NCBI GenBank assembly: GCA_051294375.1
Contig: CM119264.1
Coordinates: 28,500,696 to 28,564,695 of the forward strand
DNA from: Paraspadella gotoi
Taxonomy: Eukaryota; Chaetognatha
Direction: 5' to 3'
DNA: 64,000 bases
Part shown: positions 49,761 to 61,883 of the stretch, piece after piece
Layout of the letters: every line of letters begins with the position of its first letter
Position numbering within the stretch: position 1 is the first letter of the stretch
Translations under genes and position numbers: made by a program
The notes under the pieces: model-generated
Told to the model about the DNA's origin: nothing
The model's input: only the letters and a program-made list of their open reading frames with translations
Database searches by the model: none

Positions 49761-52695
49761 ATGGACGAAACACTGAAGGTGATCTTTAAACACATCGATC
49801 AACACGGCCCGCGATATGTGGAGCGCTTGCGCGAGGCCGTGGAGATTCGCAGCGTGAGCGGTTGGCCGGATCACCGCAACGACGTTATCGAGATGGTCCA
49901 GTGGACGGCGAAACACTTGAGGAGACTCGGCGCCACCGTCGAACTCGCCGAACTCGGCAAGGAAAAGCTGCCCGATGAGACTGAGGTTCGTGGACGGATT
50001 TCTTTGATTACCCTTTCACATTAACTTTTGTTCATTTTTATGAAATAAGTACTATAAATATTATCGATTTATTTAATAACTAAAGCTATTTTGTCCCTGA
50101 CTATGGACAGGAAGGCGGAACAGGTTACAAACTAACAGAAGTCCGGTTTTAATATTATTTATATTTTTATTAAAAATCATGAAAATTTAAAAAATGTAAG
50201 ATTTATCTTATAGTTAAACGCATGAATGTTATTTAATATTATCCAAATACTATATAATATAAAAAAATTTGGGGATTGAATTTTAATTTTTTTATCAGAT
50301 TGAGCTCGAAAAGTTAGATAAAGGTGATGACTCTACAAACTTAGATAAAGGTTATTATTACAACTTTTCGAAATTTTAATGATTTGTATATAAAAATTAA
50401 CAAAAACTATTTAATTTATTGTATGATTTTTTATGATTTTTTAAGGTTTTTTCAAATTTAAACACATTTATCATTAAAATTTATAAAATTTGTAATACTA
50501 ACCTTTATCTAACTTTTTAATCTTTATCAGAATTCATTTTTAAAAATTTAAATTAAAAAAAATTAAGCATTTCTTATATATTGTTAAATATTAAAATGCT
50601 TCCATGCATGAGGAAGATGAATTTAATCAAGATCTAACATCATAAGTCAATGTGATTGTCAAAGGACAAAATACTTTTATTGCAGACTATTTCATATTGT
50701 AAAAATTGTTAAATTCTGGCCCGCCTTAATGGACAGTGGATTAATCACTCCATCATTATGAATAACGTCGCAAGATTTCAATCAAGACTTTCTCATAGTC
50801 TATAAGTCAAGTTTATCTTATTTTCCGTTTAACCGCCTCCTTTTATACACGTATATAATTTCTCCCTTTTCCAAGATTCCGCTCCCTCCCGTCATCCTGG
50901 CTCAACTCGGCAACGACCCTCGCCTACGAACTCTCCTCATCTACGGTCACCTCGACGTCCAACCGGCCAGGATCGAGGACGGATGGGAAACGGAGCCTTT
51001 CCGCCTCGTGGAGAAGGACGGGAAGATGTTCGGACGAGGCGCGTCGGACGACAAGGGGCCCGTCGTCGGGTGGATCAACGCCATCGAGGCTTTCATCGAG
51101 TCCGACGTCCCGATTCCCGTCAACCTCAAGTTCTGTTTCGAGGGGATGGAGGAGAGCGGGAGTCAGGGTCTCGACGAGCTCATTTTCTCGCAGAGGGACA
51201 AGTTCCTCAAGGTGAGGCACGACTCGATTGCCGATCGAGTCATGAGAGGCAGCGAGGAATGAGAAGGAAAGATTCGCAATGCAATTACAATTAATTTATT
51301 TATATTTCGAAATCACAGAACGTTGATTACGTCTGCATATCGGACAACTACTGGCTGGGAAAGAACAAACCGTGCATCACCTACGGCCTTCGAGGGATTT
51401 GCTACTTTTTCATTACAGGTAAGGATTTTGTCTTATGTCTTATGGCAGTACTTGAAATATTTAAACCATCGTTGCGTTTGACAGTGACTTGCCGCGAAAC
51501 GCGACCTCTCATTCGGGCGTCTACGGCGGCTCCGTCACGAGGCGATGACGGACCTCATCCACCTCATGTCCAACTCGTTGACGTCAAGGACGAATACTCG
51601 TTCCCGGGATTTACCAACGACGTCAAGTGCATCACGGACCAGGAGCGCGCCGCCTACGCGGAGCTAGACTTTGACTGCGAGGATTACGCCAAGGTCTTGG
51701 ATGGGGGTTGGCTGGTGGGGTTCGATAGATTAGGAGAACATTTATATAAGAGATTGAGAGATTTCCTTTATGAATTGTACAACGCAATATAAAAATTATC
51801 CATTCATTTAATAAATAGCTATTTGCCCTTTTTTCATTTTATAAACCTACGTCCGCCATCATATTTCCGTTAATTCGCCATATTTTTCTCACTATTTTTT
51901 CATTTGATCAATAACACATTATGTGCGTTAACTTTGATAGTAAATAATAAATAGCGAAATGGGTTAAATAACGTAAATATAAAGCTTTAAACATATTATA
52001 ATATTATGTGACATAACGTGAGTTTGTCTTCTGTTTAATTTCTTGTTCCAGGACATCGGCGCACGAAAATTGATCCACGGTGACGACAAAATGGAAACCT
52101 TGATGCATCGATGGCGCCATCCGTCGCTGTCGCTACATGGAATCGAAGGTGCCTTCTCCGAAACCGGATCCAAAACCGTCATTCCTAAGACCGTCATCGG
52201 AAAGTTCTCCATCAGGCTCGTGCCTAATATGGAACCAGAAGTCGTTGAGAAAAAGGTTTGGATGAGAGATGTCGAGAAACAAAAGGATAAATTAGTGATG
52301 AATAAATTTTCTGTCTCCCCAAACAGGTCGTCCGTTACTTGGAAGAGGAATTCAACAAACTCGGTTCACCCAACAAGTGCCGGGTCTCAATGGGTCATGG
52401 GGGCAAGCCCTGGTTGTCCGATTACGATCACCCTCACTACAGAGCGGGCAGGACGGCGTCCCGTCTCGTCTACGGAGTGGAGCCTGACCTGACCCGAGAG
52501 GGCGGTTCCATCCCCGTCACCCTTACCTTCCAAGACGCCACCAACAAGAACGTAATGCTGCTGCCGATGGGCGCCTGCGACGACGGCGCCCACTCTCAGA
52601 ACGAGAAGCTCGATATTAGGAATTACCTCAGCGGCACCAAGCTATTCGCTGCCTACTTGCAGGAGCTGGCTAAAGTACAGGAGTGTCAGTGCTGA
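49761..52695 (+). CDS. CNDP2: Cytosolic non-specific dipeptidase (CNDP2-like, M20 family)
   Basis: Six exons: 49761..49985, 50876..51211, 51319..51418, 51485..51693, 52052..52255 and 52327..52695, giving 480 residues (human CNDP2 has 475). The enzyme is a cytosolic two-metal (Zn/Mn) peptidase that hydrolyses dipeptides such as Cys-Gly. Metal and catalytic motifs are visible: YGHLDVQPA (H100, D102), GASDDKGP (bridging D133), EGMEESGS (general base E167, metal E168), ISDN (D196) and [11 protein letters not shown] near the C-terminus. [19 protein letters not shown] and [15 protein letters not shown] are family hallmarks. All introns are GT-AG and phases agree. In exon 4, residues about 226-250 are out of frame with the family because of small compensating indels, which removes the expected DLHSGVYGG segment and its active-site His. 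The total length is unchanged. I read this as sequence error rather than a dead gene. Intron 1 (890 bp) contains a fold-back repeat. Confidence 0.95.
50341..50512. repeat. Fold-back repeat in dipeptidase intron 1
   Basis: The left arm 50341-50383 (TTAGATAAAGGTTATTATTAC and on) and right arm 50470-50512 are near-perfect reverse complements around an 86-bp loop. A further AAAAGTTAGATAAAGG copy lies just left at about 50312. Its size resembles the 170-bp palindrome at 16777 but the sequence differs. It could be a MITE-like element. Confidence 0.75.
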
Positions 52696-53093
52696 GCGGA
52701 ATTGATAGAGAATTTCTGCGCCAAAAACTACTCGAGTTTTTTCATTTTTTTCCCCGATTCTGGTGGTTAATTTACGTCTGAATTTTTTTATAATGATACG
52801 TAATTACTGATCTGTGATATTTACTTAGTTTTTGTTACAATCTTACTTCTTAATTATTTACGAATTTTAATCGGGCGTAGGGTTTAAAAATTGTCATAAT
52901 TGCACGTTAAAATTAATTTAGATTTTGTTTTCACGACTATTATCAATACATTCGCTCATGGTCGATACTAAACTATTAAACCGATAGCGTGGAAAACGTT
53001 GCCAATATTCTCAGCGATAATGCCGTTGATGTGACAAACGTATAACGCTATCTAAACTTAAAGCGATCAACGATTTCGCTGAACACAAAAAAA
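52696..53093. other. Spacer between dipeptidase and DNAJC13
   Basis: 398 bp, AT-rich. A variant polyadenylation signal ATTAAA lies at about 52974. Nothing else is readable. Confidence 0.4.
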
Positions 53094-56000
53094 ATGGCGA
53101 ATTCGTCGCGAGAAAATCGCGACGTGGCGAGTTTCTTCTGCACCAAACACGGCCACGCCCTCAAGGGAAAGTACAAGCGCATCTTTTCCGTCGGGACTCA
53201 CGCCATTACTACCTACAATCCCAACACTATGGAGGCGAGTTTTCGCTGTTGACGAGAACGATGTCTATCTTGCATCATAATAATAATATTTAAATATCCG
53301 ATCATTGAACTTTCGTATCCCCAGGTGACGAACCAGTGGCCCTACGACGAATTCATCTCCATCGTCCCCAACGTCAAATCTCCCAACTCTTCGGAATTCT
53401 TTATTAACATGAGAAAGAAAAATGGAAAGACGGACACCATGAAATTCTCCTCCGATCATCGATCCGAAATCCTCACCGAGGCCCTGGTCTGTCAACCTTA
53501 ATATTAACGCATTTAATATTAATAATTAATTAATAATTAATTAAAATATAACGCCAGCGTTTCAACGGGGTCTTCGCCGACCGACACTTGAACGAAAATC
53601 GGCGCTTCAACTGCGCCAAGCATCACTGGAGCGACGCCCGCGTCCCCGTCGTTCTGGAAGTGAATCAAGGTTCGCTGGACCAGGTGGACCCCGTGTCGCG
53701 TCGAAGGATCGCCTCCTACGACTACAAAGAGATGGAAGGCCTCGTCGTCGTCTCCGATTACCCTGGAGGCATCGCCGTCATCTACGGAGGATTCTCCAGG
53801 TGGCGACGGATTTGTTATGAGCCAGGGCGAAGCCATTCTCTTCATCTCCCTTTCCCTCTTCTTCCAGGTTGCACCTTTTCGCCACCGACAACCGAGACGA
53901 ACTGATCAAGTCGATCGTCGGGAGCGCGAGCTGCTACGTCGGCATCCCGATCAGGATCAAAAAGGAACCCATTTCTTTCGAGCAGTTTCAGTTGCATCGA
54001 CTGGGCAAATACAGGTACCTTTGGGGAAAATATGATTTAAAATGGAGATAAATAGATGATGATAGAAAAGAAAAATATTATTGATTCATAAGACTAGCAA
54101 AGATTCGATCCACGAGTTTATACTACCCGTTTTCCTCTTTTTCACTTTTTCCTATTTTCGAAATCCTTGACTTTCCCAGTTTGTTTCTTATGAGCAATAT
54201 GAGGACTCCCACATTTCACTTTTCCCTCTCTGGGAGAGAAAAATCCCGAATGCCCGTTTGGCTTTCCGGACATTGGTTGTCGGCCGATGATAATAAGATG
54301 TAGGTTTGCCATGTTTTTTTTTTTTCTGTTATTTTAGTTTGGCATTCGTTTCCAGTAATTAATTAGGTCCGAGCTTTGATATGAGTAATTTGGCATGTTT
54401 TCGGCCGCTCCTTTGATTCACGATCAACTCTTTCGTTTCCTTTGTGCTCATTAATAATATTATTAATATTAGTACAATTTATTTTGATTTGTAGGTGATT
54501 TCTTTTTTTTTATTCTTTGTTCGAAATCGGGACTTTTCGTAAAATCCTTGTGCAAAACCTACATACTTAGGCCGTTTATTTTCCCTAATATTGAATATTG
54601 CCATTAAAAAATGCATTTAATAAGTTCCTTTCCCCTCTTGCACCCCTTCTCAGTTCGGACGAATCGGTGACATCCTTGGCCGAGTTTTCCGTCTGTAAAT
54701 TTTGTCCGTTTCGACATCCGGGCGAGTCCGTCAAACGTCTCCTATGCCTGACCGAAACTTGTCTCATCGAACGGGATCCAGCTTCATACGCCATCGTTAC
54801 CTGTCGTCCGCTCAATGAGGTAAGACCTTTTCTTCTAATTCACCAATATTCTTTCCATCATCTTTGTCTCACCTCCATTCTCCTTCACAGATTCACACGA
54901 TAATTCGCTACCAAGAGGAACCGCAAAAGTTCAGCGTGGAATACGTGAAGGGCTACATTCGGACGTTCAACTCGACGGATCGGGACTCTCTCCTCGCGTC
55001 GCTTCTCGACGGCGTCCGAGCCTCCGGGAATCGCGACGTCCACGTCAGGTCGACGCCGACGCAAAAAGGCTTTCGACAAGGTGCTACATGCAGAATATTC
55101 GCAATAATGTTATTAGTGATTTACTGTTGTAGTATTGATTTGCGCAAAGGTCCCATGACGCTCCCCGTCGACGAGGACGTCGAGTCCCGCCACGTTAAGT
55201 TTCTTCAACAGCTTCCGCCCGGAATGTCGTTCCTTCAAGCCGTGCAACGATTCAACTCGAACATTCCTTACAGCGGCCTAATTCATGCTGTCACACAGGC
55301 GAGCACCGACGCCGATGAAGCGAAACCTTGACCGACGCCGCCTTGCCTCATCCCCTTTTATCTTCTTAATTCAGGACAGTTTTTTCGCGGAAAACAAAGA
55401 AAAGTTAATCAACGGCGCCATCTCTTCCCTGTTGACTCACGAGGGCGACCAGTCGACGATCTCCTTGGAAGATCTGGAGGAGCAGTTCCTGGCCCTCCGA
55501 CGTCTCGTCGCCTCCAAGGCCGGCTTCAACGCATTCACTCAACTACCAAAGTGGGTGGAGTCAGCTCAGGGTGTTGGCTTAAATTCAACAGCAGCGTATT
55601 ATCTCTTTCGCATCCCGACCCAGGTTCCGCGAGAAGATGGGGATCAAAGTGGTGAAGGCGTTGAAGAGAAACAACGAGGGCGTGGCCCACGCATCCATCG
55701 ACACGCTCAACGCCCTCATACAACCCATGCACGACAACTATGACCTCAGACAGGAGCAGTTGAACAAAGTAAATAGAAATTAATGAGTACAACTATTAAA
55801 TTAATAAATTTAAAAAATTATAAATGTAAACCTCTACTTTTTCCCTCCCCAGGCCAGCATCTTGTCCTCGAAACGATTCCTCGAGTCGCTCCTCGAGATG
55901 TTCTCCTCTCACGTCCTCCGCGGAACTGGCGCCCTCGTCATCTCCTCTCTCCTCGACTTTCTCACTTTCGCCCTCTGCGCCCCCTATTCGGAGACGACGC

Positions 56001-59000
56001 ACGGAGATCACTTCGACTCCTTGCTCGAGATGGTCGCCGCCCACGGCAGGGCCATGTTTAAACTCTTTCAGGTTTGCAAAAGGGATGAAAGTGGGATGAG
56101 GATAACTTCAAGAGACGGAAATGATGGGAGATTGAGATGAGACGAGGTTGGGTTATATTTAGTGCCCTTCGTTTTTTTCCTTTTTTTCTCTTTTTCTTCT
56201 TTCCTTTCTTTTCTTTCCTTCCTTTTTCTGTCCTACCCTTCTTTTCTTTCCTTTATGCTTTTTTCCTTTCTTTCCTTCCTTATTTCTTCCTTTCTTTTCT
56301 ATTTTTCTTCCCTTCCCTCCTTCCTTTCCCTTTATTGATTGACATCTTTCCCGCAGCACCCGTCTATGGCGATCGTCAAAGGAGCGGGTTTGATCATGAA
56401 GGCGATCATCGAAGAGGGCGAGGCGGAGATCTCGGCAAAGATGCAGGGTTTGGCGTTGGCCGAAGGCGCCCTCCCGCGCCACCTCCTCGCCGCTATGTTC
56501 ACTACTAGCACGGATTCCCGGATGTTGACGAACAGGTTGGCGTGGTCAGAGTTCCACGGAGATGTATCTTATTCGTATGCGTGTATTCGTTTTTTTCTCG
56601 CCAGACGCCTCTGCTTCTTTGTGACCGTTGTCGTCGTCACGCCTCTTTTACTATCGCTCTCTCTCTCTCTTTAATTATATGTCGTCTCTTTCTCTGTCTC
56701 TCTCTCTTTTTCCGTCGCTGCCTCTTCTGAATCGTTTAAAAACGAGTTCTGCTCTGCAGCGGCTGTCCAGCTTCTCTCTAACTTTTTTCTTTTTCTTTTC
56801 TCTCTCTCTCTCTCTTCTCCATGCGCATCATAATTTGGTTTTCATTGCATCAATAATTGGTTATCATCGCATCAATAATTTTATCATCTTATCAATAAAT
56901 TGGTTATCATAGAAATAATATACTATTAAATTAATAATTTACTATTACATCAATCAATCAATCAATTATTATTATCGGTCAATCAATCATTATTAATTCA
57001 ATCAATCAATTACTATTTTCATTAATTAATCAATTACTATTCTACAATCAATTATAATATCACAATCAATTAATTACATTATTTCAATCAATTACTATAT
57101 TTCAATCAATTATTAATATTAATCATACTATACACATCATTACTATTACAACATCAATTACTATTACATCAATCAATAATTCGTTTATCGCATCAATCAT
57201 TTTTTTTTTTTTTTTTAATTTTTTTTATTATTTTTTTTTTGATAGTAACGTCTGGCGAGATCACTATACTTTTAAGTTTTTTTACATTGTCAGACAACTG
57301 AGCCGCCACTTAGTCGGGCTTGGGGTGACCGGAGCATCCGTCGCCATGACGCCGTCTCCGGAAGTGATCCTTCCCGCCGGACTCTCGGCTTATCTCGATT
57401 CCGACGATGAAGTGAGGAAGACTGTCATTTTAATTCATAAATTATTCAAATTAATTTGATAATTTCGCACTAATCCGCTTTTTAGGTCCCAGAGGACGCC
57501 GATTTGCTCCACGTTCGCGACACGTTGGCGATGGCGCAAGAAGACGACGCCAACCGTAATTCCAAAACCAAGCAGCAAATCAAAGAACTACAAATCCAAT
57601 TGAAGGTTCATTTCCCCTTCTCTTTTGTGCAAAAGTGGAAAATAAAACCGCGATCTTCCAAATTCAAAACTTCAGATCATGGAGAGACATTTGGATCAAG
57701 TCCTGTCGCACTGGCGCGGCAAGTTGGGCCTGGAGCAGCTCAAACTTCCTTCCGGCGGCGGCGGAGGCGGCGTGAGCGGACTCATCAATTCCGAACCGGA
57801 AGTCAAACCCGTGGTGCTGAGGAAACGGCGCCAAAGAGTCAAAAGCGAAGCCAACTGGGCCTTGTTCTATTACCAATTCAACTGTGATCACGCCAAACCA
57901 AACCTTATCTGGAACAGAAAGGCGAGTATCTTTTTTTTTTTTTTTTTGGTTTTACGTCTTTATTTATATTATTGAAAATGGGACAAAAAGATTAATTGAG
58001 ATTGAACGAAAATATAAATCTTTTCCAGTTAAATTTATTTTAAAAAAAATAAAGAGGCTTAAAAAAAGGGGATCTTCGTGATTGCTTTGTCAAGCGGTTT
58101 TCCCTTAATCCATCTCCATTGTCTCGTCGGGGAATTTCCAACCGTCGGTAATCAACTCGGCTTTGATTTCGGGCAGCTGAGAAGAAAAAATTCTCAACTT
58201 TTTTTTTATCATTTCCTAACGAACAAGTAAAGAGTAGCCTTGACAAGTCAAACCTTGGTCGCTTCCGCCTCCAAATTGTCAACGAATCCCAGGTATTTGC
58301 GGATCATCTGCTCGAGAACTCTCTTGCTGTCGTCCATTTTGGCGCGCGTCTCTGTTCGAACCTCCGACGTCAGTTCCGCCAATAACTCGGGATACTTAAA
58401 AGAGAACGAGAGTTTAATTTTATTGGATCGTTATCGTCGTGACGAATTTGACCGCGAACCTTGGAAGCGTAGTTCTCCTGAATGGCTTTGACGCAGGGAA
58501 GCTCGATCTTCCCCACGGTGTCCAGCTGGTAGAAATACGTGACGAATTCGTTCTTGATGGCCAGTTTGACCAATTCTAGAAGCGTCTTGGTCATGTCGCG
58601 CTGTGGAATCGGACCGTAGAAACTTAACTTTGATACAAAGTGTTGCCTTATTTTGTATTTTCCCTCGCCTGGTATTCCTTGATATTGTTGACGATGTTGG
58701 TGATTGGTTCGAGTCTCTTCAGCTCCTCCGACTCTTCAAGCGGGTCCACGTTAGCCTTCGCTCTCTCCATCAATTTGTTGTACTCGTCGTCCAGTGCCGA
58801 GTAACGCGCGTCGGCTTGTGCTAGAGGCTCCCATCCCTGTCGACGATCGTTCCCTAATATTATTATCATTATAAGCAGGACAAGGAAGATGGGACGCACC
58901 TCTAAACCGTGAACCAACGCTACGGCTTTTTTGACCGATGTCGAGTCCAGTTCCAAATAGGTGTAGAAGCATTGACCTTAAATTCAATGCAAAAAAAAAC

Positions 59001-61697
59001 GTTTAAAAAAGAAATTATATTTAATTTATAATAAAAATTAAAGTGTGGAAAGAAAGAACTACCTCTCACTCCCCGTTCTTTTTTGAATCCCTCTGGGTCC
59101 AAATCCTCGTCACGATCCATCGCCTCGCGTTCACTCATTCGCGTCTCATCTCGCAATGACTTTTCATTACAAAAATATCTCTGGATAAAAATGTCAAAGG
59201 AACCAAACTCCCTTACGACAAAAACTGACCATATTCCTCTTCGAAATCCTTTTGCCAAACGTTTGGCAACTGCAGAGAAGAGCCAGCGAAATCACGAAAC
59301 TTAAGAAATTCATGATTCGCGCTCCTCCGGCGCGGGTTCGGGTCCTGCCGGCTTTTAATTCTCTATTTAGCGACGGAATCTCTAAGCGAAGGATTTAAGG
59401 ATCGAACTTTCTCCTTTGTTTAACGAGTGAGAAAAAGATTTTAAGCGGTTAATCTTTCACAGACGCGAGACGAGTTGCGGGAGGCGTTGGAAAACGAAAT
59501 ACGAGCCTTCAACGCCGACAGAGAAATCGCCGGCACCCACATCATTTCGTGGAATCACCAAGAGTTCGAGGTGAAGGGTGGGGGCGAAGGGTTTGCGATT
59601 CTCGCTTTTCCTTAGTTTATTTCGAAAGACTTTATTTTACGTCTTTCCTCTCAGGTGCCTTATTTGTGTCTGGCGGAAGAAATAAAGATCGGCGATTATT
59701 ACCTCCGTCTTCTTCTGGAAGAGAACGACAACGAAAGCGAAGAAATTAGCGAAATTAAAAAATCGTCAGTAATAATTAATTAATTTATTTATTAATTAAT
59801 TAAGAAAGCGATCCGACTCTCTCCCTTTCCTCCGATCAGGAACGAGTTCTTCAACGATCTCTACCATCGCTTCCTCCTCTCATCCGCCAAAGCCTCCATG
59901 CGCTGCATGTGCCTCCAGGCCATGTCGATCGTCTACGAGCGCTGCCTCAACGAGATCGGCAAGTTCAACGACATCAAGTTCATCGTCGGAATGTTGGAGC
60001 GGACCAACGACAGGTGAGTGGAGTGAGCTTGTACCGCTTCTATCGTTGTATCGTTTTGTGTACCGCTTTGTTCTCTGTCCAATTCAGGCAAGAGCGCGAT
60101 TGCTTGCTGCGTTTCATCGCCGTCCTCTTGATGAATCGATCCAACGTCCGCGACTTTATCGAAGCCAACGGACTTCGGGTTCTCGTCGACGTGCTCACCC
60201 TGGCGCATCTGCACACCAACCGTGCCGTCGTTCCTTTACAAGTCGGTGGTTTTTTCACAAACGTTGAGAACTTTTGAATGATACATTTTACAATATTAAA
60301 TTATATTTGTTTTTTAGCGGAACGTGATCGAGGCTGGAGCCAACATGAAGCGCGAGGGAGAGAAGGAGTGGTACTTTGGCAACGCGGAGAAGGAAAGACT
60401 CGGCCCTTATTCCTTCGACGAGATGAAACAGTTTTACGCCGACGGATCCATTCACGCCAAAACCAGATGTTGGGCGCAGGTTACTTTTTTTGTTAAACCT
60501 TCTGATCCTTCCCATGTCTATATATCGATATTCAAACAAAGTTACTCAACATTAAAATCCAATATTACTACCATCCTTTCAGGGTCTCGACGGGTGGAGA
60601 CCCCTGATGGCAATTCCCCAGTTGAAGTGGACTCTCGTGGCGACGTCGCAGGCGACGATGAACGAGACCGACCTCTCGGTTCTCGTCCTCAACATCCTCA
60701 TCCGCCTCTGCGGCTACTCGCCCTCTCGCGACGAAGATGGCGCCATCGTCCGCCCGCTCCCCAAAGTCAAGCGCCTCCTCAGCGACGCCACCTGTTTTCC
60801 TCACATCGTCCAGCTTTTACTCACCTTCGATCCTTTACTGGTTGAAAAGGTAAGGCTCGTTACGGACAACGTGTATTTTATTTAAATTTTATTTAAATTG
60901 TTTTTTTGTTTTTTTTCCGCTGGCAGACCGCGACGCTATTGAACCTCATCGTCGCCGACAATCCAATTCTGTCTCGATTGTATCAAACTGGAGTCTTTTA
61001 CTTCATCCTCATGTACACCGGTGCCAACGTTATTCCAATCGCCAAGTAATCCTTGAATATTTTAAACTTTTAAAAAAGGAGGAAAAAGGATTTATTCCGA
61101 CCACGATCTAATTCGTAGATTTCTGAAATACACACACACGAAGCAAGCCTTTCGATCCGAGGACGATTCCATCTCCGACATCATGCAGCGATCGATCCTC
61201 GGACAGATCATGCCGGAGGCGATGGTCTGCTACTTGGAGAACTACGTCGAGGAGAGATTCGCCAAGATCTTTCTCGGTGGGTCCTTGAAATCATTCCATT
61301 GGTCGCTTAATTAAGAAAAGAAAAAGAAACTCGCAAAATCGCTCTTTCCTCTTTTTCGATTTCAGGCGAATACGACACCCCCGAAGCCATTTGGAACAAC
61401 GAAATGCGGCGGCGAATGATCGAGAAAATCGCGGCGCATCTTGGCGACTTCACCCCACGACTTCAATCCAACACCCGCGCACTCTTCCAGGTAGACCGAC
61501 CGACCGAGTTTTGAAGAAAATAATCATTCTCGCCTCAATTCGAAACCTCCCTCTCCCCCCCCCCATTTTGTCAACAGTACTGCCCCATTCCTCACATCAC
61601 TTACCCGCAATTAGACGAAGAATTATTTTGCAACATTTACTATCTCCGACATCTCTGTGATACACTTCGATTCCCCAACTGGGAGATTAAAGATCCG
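53094..61697 (+). CDS. DNAJC13: DNAJC13 / RME-8 endosomal co-chaperone, 5' portion (24 exons)
   Basis: Exons: 53094-53234, 53325-53486, 53558-53799, 53868-54014, 54654-54819, 54891-55080, 55150-55298, 55375-55550, 55624-55768, 55853-56071, 56357-56535, 57294-57411, 57486-57605, 57676-57921, 59463-59570, 59655-59764, 59840-60013, 60088-60241, 60318-60479, 60583-60849, 60927-61045, 61119-61276, 61366-61490 and 61578-61697. They join in phase to 1299 residues matching the family from its N-terminus ([18 protein letters not shown]). RME-8 binds PI3P on endosomes and recruits Hsc70 to control SNX1, WASH and retromer sorting. Seen are PH-like N-terminal repeats, two IWN motifs (about 796 and 1226) and a GYF-type segment ([17 protein letters not shown], about 1000). 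The last exon ends IKDP before a GTGAGT donor, just upstream of where the J domain (HPD) should start, so the J domain and C-terminal half are absent here. Introns 1, 7 and 14 use GC donors. Introns 4 and 11 are long; intron 14 hosts another gene. Confidence 0.97.
56536..57293. repeat. Low-complexity DNAJC13 intron 11
   Basis: This 758-bp intron holds CT-rich sequence (56655-56820) and then about 350 bp of degenerate ATCAAT/TTACTATT units (56840-57195) and a poly-T run. It contains no exon-like sequence. Confidence 0.75.
58034..58039 (-). terminator. AATAAA polyadenylation signal of the nested gene
   Basis: AATAAA on the minus strand, 66 bp beyond the stop codon of the antisense gene in DNAJC13 intron 14. 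It is in the right place and orientation. Confidence 0.55.
58105..59313 (-). CDS. Predicted secreted helical protein nested in DNAJC13 intron 14, unrecognised
   Basis: Seven minus-strand exons: 59313-59230, 59180-59063, 58976-58900, 58836-58669, 58600-58460, 58394-58254 and 58176-58105. All join in phase to 266 residues. Five introns are GT-AG; the one after 58669 has a GC donor (CAG|GCGAGG). The protein starts with a clear signal peptide ([20 protein letters not shown]) followed by dibasic KR sites, then an acidic stretch ([16 protein letters not shown]). The remainder looks alpha-helical: [20 protein letters not shown], then [37 protein letters not shown] and [20 protein letters not shown]. 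Only three Cys (32, 70, 185) remain after cleavage. I do not recognise the family. It lies wholly inside the intron, antisense to DNAJC13, and has its own AATAAA. Consistent phases and a signal peptide make a real gene likely; secretion or ER residence is inference. Confidence 0.8.
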
Positions 61698-61883
61698 GTG
61701 AGTCAATTTTTTCTTTGACGATGACGGAGGGGGGTTTGTGGCCGCCGATTATATAATCTTCTACAATCTTATTTCGGATGCATATCTTTTATCTCTATCA
61801 AATTCTGCGGTTTTTGTTTGTTTTTTTGTTCTCGCAAAAAAATTATGAACAAAAAGGAGAAAGTGACTCAAAAACGGAAGGCG
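61698..61883. other. Spacer between DNAJC13 exon 24 and the coiled-coil gene
   Basis: It begins with a good donor (GTGAGTCAATTTTTTC), so it is the start of a DNAJC13 intron. No further + strand exon with DNAJC13 similarity appears before 64000. Confidence 0.6.
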
